From a bacterium (lineage in GTDB: Bacteria > Chloroflexota > Dormibacteria > Aeolococcales > Aeolococcaceae), in contig JAJZMA010000012.1 in the NCBI GenBank assembly GCA_021850405.1, forward strand, positions 1 to 9,590: a stretch of DNA of 9,590 bases. Direction: 5' to 3'. Positions 6,800 through 9,590 of the stretch are shown piece by piece. Both the position numbers and the translations under genes were made by a program. Positions within the stretch are counted from its first letter, which is position 1, and each line of letters starts with the position of its first letter. The notes beneath the pieces were generated by a model that saw only the letters and a list, made by a program, of their open reading frames with translations, was not told the origin of the DNA and made no database searches.

Positions 6800-9436
6800 T
6801 TACTGCGCCCTGACACCACGGACCGCCGCAAGGCGAGCTGCGCGCGCGGCCTTGCCCGGCCAGATGTAGTCCCAGGCGACAAGCATCGTACTGGCATTAA
6901 AGATGGAACTGTATGTACCGGTAACCACCCCAATCAGAAGCGCCAGCACAAATCCCTGGATTGTAGAACCACCAAAGAGCACCAGGGAAAGGAGCACAAA
7001 CACCACTGTTAGCGAAGTGTTGAGCGACCTGGTCATCGTCTGGGCAGTCGAAAGGTTTACCACCTGTTCAAAGGTGAGTCTGGGGCCAAAGCGAAGATTC
7101 TCCCGTATACGGTCGAAGACGACGATTGTGTCATGGATAGAGAAGGCGATAGAGGTAAGAACCGCAGTCACAAACAGGGTTCCCACCGAGCCGATGCTGC
7201 TGAAATGTCCGAGTATGGCCCAGATTCCAAGCAGGACAAAGACGTCATGCAGCAGCTTTATGAAGGTTGCAACCGAAAACCGTACACGTGAAACAGCAGT
7301 CTGTGAGCCAAAGACAAATGCCAGGTAGAGCGCAATAAACAATGATGCCACCAGTATCAGTTCCACAGCGTCCTGCACAAGGCTGGACGCGATGGTCGGT
7401 CCCACAGTGGAAACCTGGACATCTGGATGCTGAGGCTGATGAGGGGGATGCACTATTCCATATTTGTCCTGCAGTGCAGTAATGAGCGATGTAACCCTGT
7501 CTATCGAGGACGGAAGCGTCTGGATCGTAAACACGTTCCCGGTTGACTTTACGACCTGTGGCTGCAACGCCCCTATCGTCCTGTCTGCAGTTGCCAGCAC
7601 CTGAGCCTGACTGGCTGGCTTGACCAGGGTGGCAGTAACTGTATTGCCACCAGCAAAATCTATGCCAAGCCGAAAACCCCAGCCCAGGATTGCCGCCAGC
7701 CCGGCAAGAATAATCAGCAGGGACACCAGAAAGTAGACATTCCTTGGTGCAATGATGTCAAAGGTGCGGTTGCGCCCCTGACGCGGCCCCCTGCCCCCCA
7801 CCATGCGCTCATACTCAGCAACTGCTGCCTCGGCTGATGATGACATCGCCGGCGCCTGCACCAGGACCCCCCCGTCGGGTACAGCTGTTCCAGCTGCACT
7901 GCCTCCAGCCAGTGCGCTTTCATCCGCATCTCCCGCCAGCTCCGGTGTCTTCGCAAGGCGCGCATACAGGCGTGGATTCCGCAGCGGCCGGATCTTGATG
8001 GCAAAGTGGAAAAGCGCCTGGGAGATAACTGTTGCAGTAAAGAAGGATGCAATGACGCCGATTCCAAGGGTTATTGCAAACCCCTGTATGACGCTTGTTC
8101 CAAACCGCACCAGAATCAGGCACGCGATAAGGGTGGAGAAGTTGCTGTCACGAATGGCAGGAAAAGCGCGCCGAAAGCCAGTCTCTATTGCAAGCGGCAG
8201 GCTGCGGCCATGGCGAAGCTCATCACGCATTCGCTCAAAGATAAGCACATTGGCGTCTACGGCCATGCCTACGCTAAGCACAAAACCCGCCAGGCCGGCA
8301 AGACTGAGTGTGATAGGCACCAGCTCGAACACGGCAAGGACAATGGCCGCATATATGGCCAGGGCAATGGCTGCCAGAAGACCAGAAAAGCCGTAATAGA
8401 GCAGCATGAACAGCACGACGATTGCCAGCCCAACCGCGCCAGCCACAAGGCTCTCCTTTACGCTGGCCGCACCAAGGGTCGCGCTAACCTCGGTCGAAGC
8501 TACAGTACTGATCTGGGCAGGCAATGCTCCTGCTGAAATCTGGTCCGCCAGCAGTGTTGCCTGGCTCTGGGTAAAGGGACTTATCTGGGTCTGACTGCTT
8601 GAGACCGACTCTACGCAAGGGGCCGTAATCACCTTCGTATCCAGGAAAATCGCCACCTGATTCTGCGGTATGACAGTGGTGGGACAGCCAGCATTGGCTT
8701 TGAACGCCTGCGAAGTGAGCTTTGCCCACTGGGCAGCGCCAGCAGAGTTGAAGCTTATGGAAACAGCGTAGGCGTTGGTAGTCGAGTCAAAGACCACCGA
8801 CGCACTGGTGACATCTGTCGCTGGCAGAGCGCGGTCGATCTTCCAGTGAAAGCGGCTACCGCTCAGGACTGGATAGAAAGCAGGATTGTTGAACTGGGCA
8901 GGGTCATAGAGCCCCTCCTGATCTGCCAGGAACGCAGGGTTCTTGGGATTGGGAGCTCCTGCCACAGCGGTTGCAAAATGCAGCTGGGCAGTAGTGCCCA
9001 CGACCTGGATGGCCCGCTGGATGGTTACTCCCGGAATCTGGACCACCACCTCATCTGTTCCCTGTGCCTGGACGGAGGCCTGGGCAATGCCAAGACCATT
9101 GACCCTCTCGCCCAGGATGGTTACCGTGGCTGCCTGCGCCTTGGCCAGGTTCTTCAGGCCCCCCGGCACCCCAGACCGACAGGTGGTGCCAGCAGGCTTG
9201 TCGTAGCCCTCACAGATGGCGATGGTAAGTTCAGTTCCGCCCTGGAGATCCAGACCCTTTTCTATCGTTATCGGATGGCCCCCAATATTTGGGACGGTCT
9301 TAAGCGGCTTGCCCGGGGGGACATGGGCTACAAAGTAGCGGTAGGTATAGCTGTAGGTGTCGATGAAGACGGCCCCCAGGACCACCAGCGCTATTACGAG
9401 ATACCAGAACTTGTTTAGCTTGACCACAACCCGCAA
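6800..9436 (-). CDS. secDF: Fused protein-export membrane protein SecDF
   Basis: SecD and SecF work with SecYEG and use the proton gradient to pull exported proteins across the membrane. Here both are fused in one 878-residue chain, longer than B. subtilis SecDF (737). The SecD half has a first helix at about 8-26, GLDLQGG at 61-67, IPGV at 134-137, a long periplasmic domain to about 325, then five helices with GMAVDANVLIFER at 390-402, which carries the conserved membrane Asp. A flexible Ala/Gly-rich linker spans about 485-545. The SecF half has a helix at 567-585, GIDFAGGN at 591-598, KLLHDVFVLLG at 727-737 and FSIHDTIVVFDRIRENLR at 765-782 with its Asp intact (many SecF have SIND here), ending at WPGK and a basic tail. 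No ATG is available at the front. The TTG at 9436 is chosen for its nearby CAGGT. GTG at 9427 and TTG at 9520 are alternatives. No yajC is visible in the remaining upstream sequence. Confidence 0.95.
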   Translation of the reverse strand: MRVVVKLNKFWYLVIALVVLGAVFIDTYSYTYRYFVAHVPPGKPLKTVPNIGGHPITIEKGLDLQGGTELTIAICEGYDKPAGTTCRSGVPGGLKNLAKAQAATVTILGERVNGLGIAQASVQAQGTDEVVVQIPGVTIQRAIQVVGTTAQLHFATAVAGAPNPKNPAFLADQEGLYDPAQFNNPAFYPVLSGSRFHWKIDRALPATDVTSASVVFDSTTNAYAVSISFNSAGAAQWAKLTSQAFKANAGCPTTVIPQNQVAIFLDTKVITAPCVESVSSSQTQISPFTQSQATLLADQISAGALPAQISTVASTEVSATLGAASVKESLVAGAVGLAIVVLFMLLYYGFSGLLAAIALAIYAAIVLAVFELVPITLSLAGLAGFVLSVGMAVDANVLIFERMRDELRHGRSLPLAIETGFRRAFPAIRDSNFSTLIACLILVRFGTSVIQGFAITLGIGVIASFFTATVISQALFHFAIKIRPLRNPRLYARLAKTPELAGDADESALAGGSAAGTAVPDGGVLVQAPAMSSSAEAAVAEYERMVGGRGPRQGRNRTFDIIAPRNVYFLVSLLIILAGLAAILGWGFRLGIDFAGGNTVTATLVKPASQAQVLATADRTIGALQPQVVKSTGNVFTIQTLPSSIDRVTSLITALQDKYGIVHPPHQPQHPDVQVSTVGPTIASSLVQDAVELILVASLFIALYLAFVFGSQTAVSRVRFSVATFIKLLHDVFVLLGIWAILGHFSSIGSVGTLFVTAVLTSIAFSIHDTIVVFDRIRENLRFGPRLTFEQVVNLSTAQTMTRSLNTSLTVVFVLLSLVLFGGSTIQGFVLALLIGVVTGTYSSIFNASTMLVAWDYIWPGKAARAARLAAVRGVRAQ

Positions 9437-9440
9437 GTGT

Positions 9441-9445
9441 ACCTG
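9441..9445 (-). promoter_or_regulatory. Weak ribosome binding site of secDF
   Basis: CAGGT on the minus strand lies four bases before TTG at 9436. It is weak, but it is the best such site near any possible start. The GTG three codons later and the TTG at 9520 have none at a good distance. Confidence 0.35.
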
Positions 9446-9590
9446 AGATGGACCCCGGTGGCCCGGCTGGGCAGCACCCTCCAGGGATCTGGCCTTGGGA
9501 AGGCGGGTGGGTGAGTACAAGGCTGCGGCTCAAGGAGGGACCTCAGTGGCCAGCCACCGGGCCCAGCACAGGTAGTGCATGGTAGCTGAG

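Noticed and set aside
1..9590. CRISPR arrays, tRNA or rRNA genes, insertion sequences
   Set aside because: I saw no spaced direct repeats, no tRNA-like cloverleaf, no transposase frame and no terminal inverted repeats in reading the window.

Overview
All genes in this window lie on the minus strand and read from high to low coordinates, in the order secDF, mnmA, a small unknown membrane protein, then genes like nuoJ, nuoK, nuoL, nuoM and the first 75 codons of a nuoN-like gene cut by the window edge. GC content is moderately high (clearly above 50% by eye). TAA, TAG and TGA all serve as stops, TGG encodes Trp, and AGG arginine codons are common. This is ordinary bacterial coding. The SecD-SecF fusion and the TPNPCVHCN-type MnmA do not settle a phylum. 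An uncultured high-GC bacterium (for example from the Chloroflexota/Dormibacterota/Actinomycetota side) is only a guess.

Layout. Positions 9437-9590 hold no gene I can name, possibly the tail of an upstream gene. SecDF (9436-6800) is a fused protein-export motor. MnmA (6664-5411) is the tRNA 2-thiouridylase. A three-helix protein of about 122 residues (5323-4955) has no family I recognise. A 200-nt stretch (4954-4755) holds only very short ORFs. From 4754 to the left edge, five membrane genes are packed with 4-nt overlaps or a 6-nt gap (TTGA, ATGA and GTGA junctions). They are arranged J-K-L-M-N like the membrane arm of NADH dehydrogenase (complex I).

The main point of interest is this J-K-L-M-N block. 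Order, sizes, hydrophobic pattern, several motif remnants and the NuoL-type C-terminal helix plus final membrane segment all say complex I. Yet at position after position where NuoK, NuoL and NuoM normally carry the Glu, Lys or His used for proton pumping, these proteins have Gly, Ala, Val, Met, Ser, Thr or Leu. NuoL Lys229 is the exception, replaced by Arg. The reading frames are long and intact and the overlaps are tight, so this does not look like simple decay. I infer a divergent, possibly non-pumping complex-I-like membrane module under selection for some other role. No NuoA-I subunits are visible here, so whether it has an electron-input arm cannot be told from this window.

SecDF and MnmA are housekeeping genes. 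They may share a transcript with the block (gaps of 135 nt and about 90 nt, no visible terminator), but nothing in the sequence links their functions to it.
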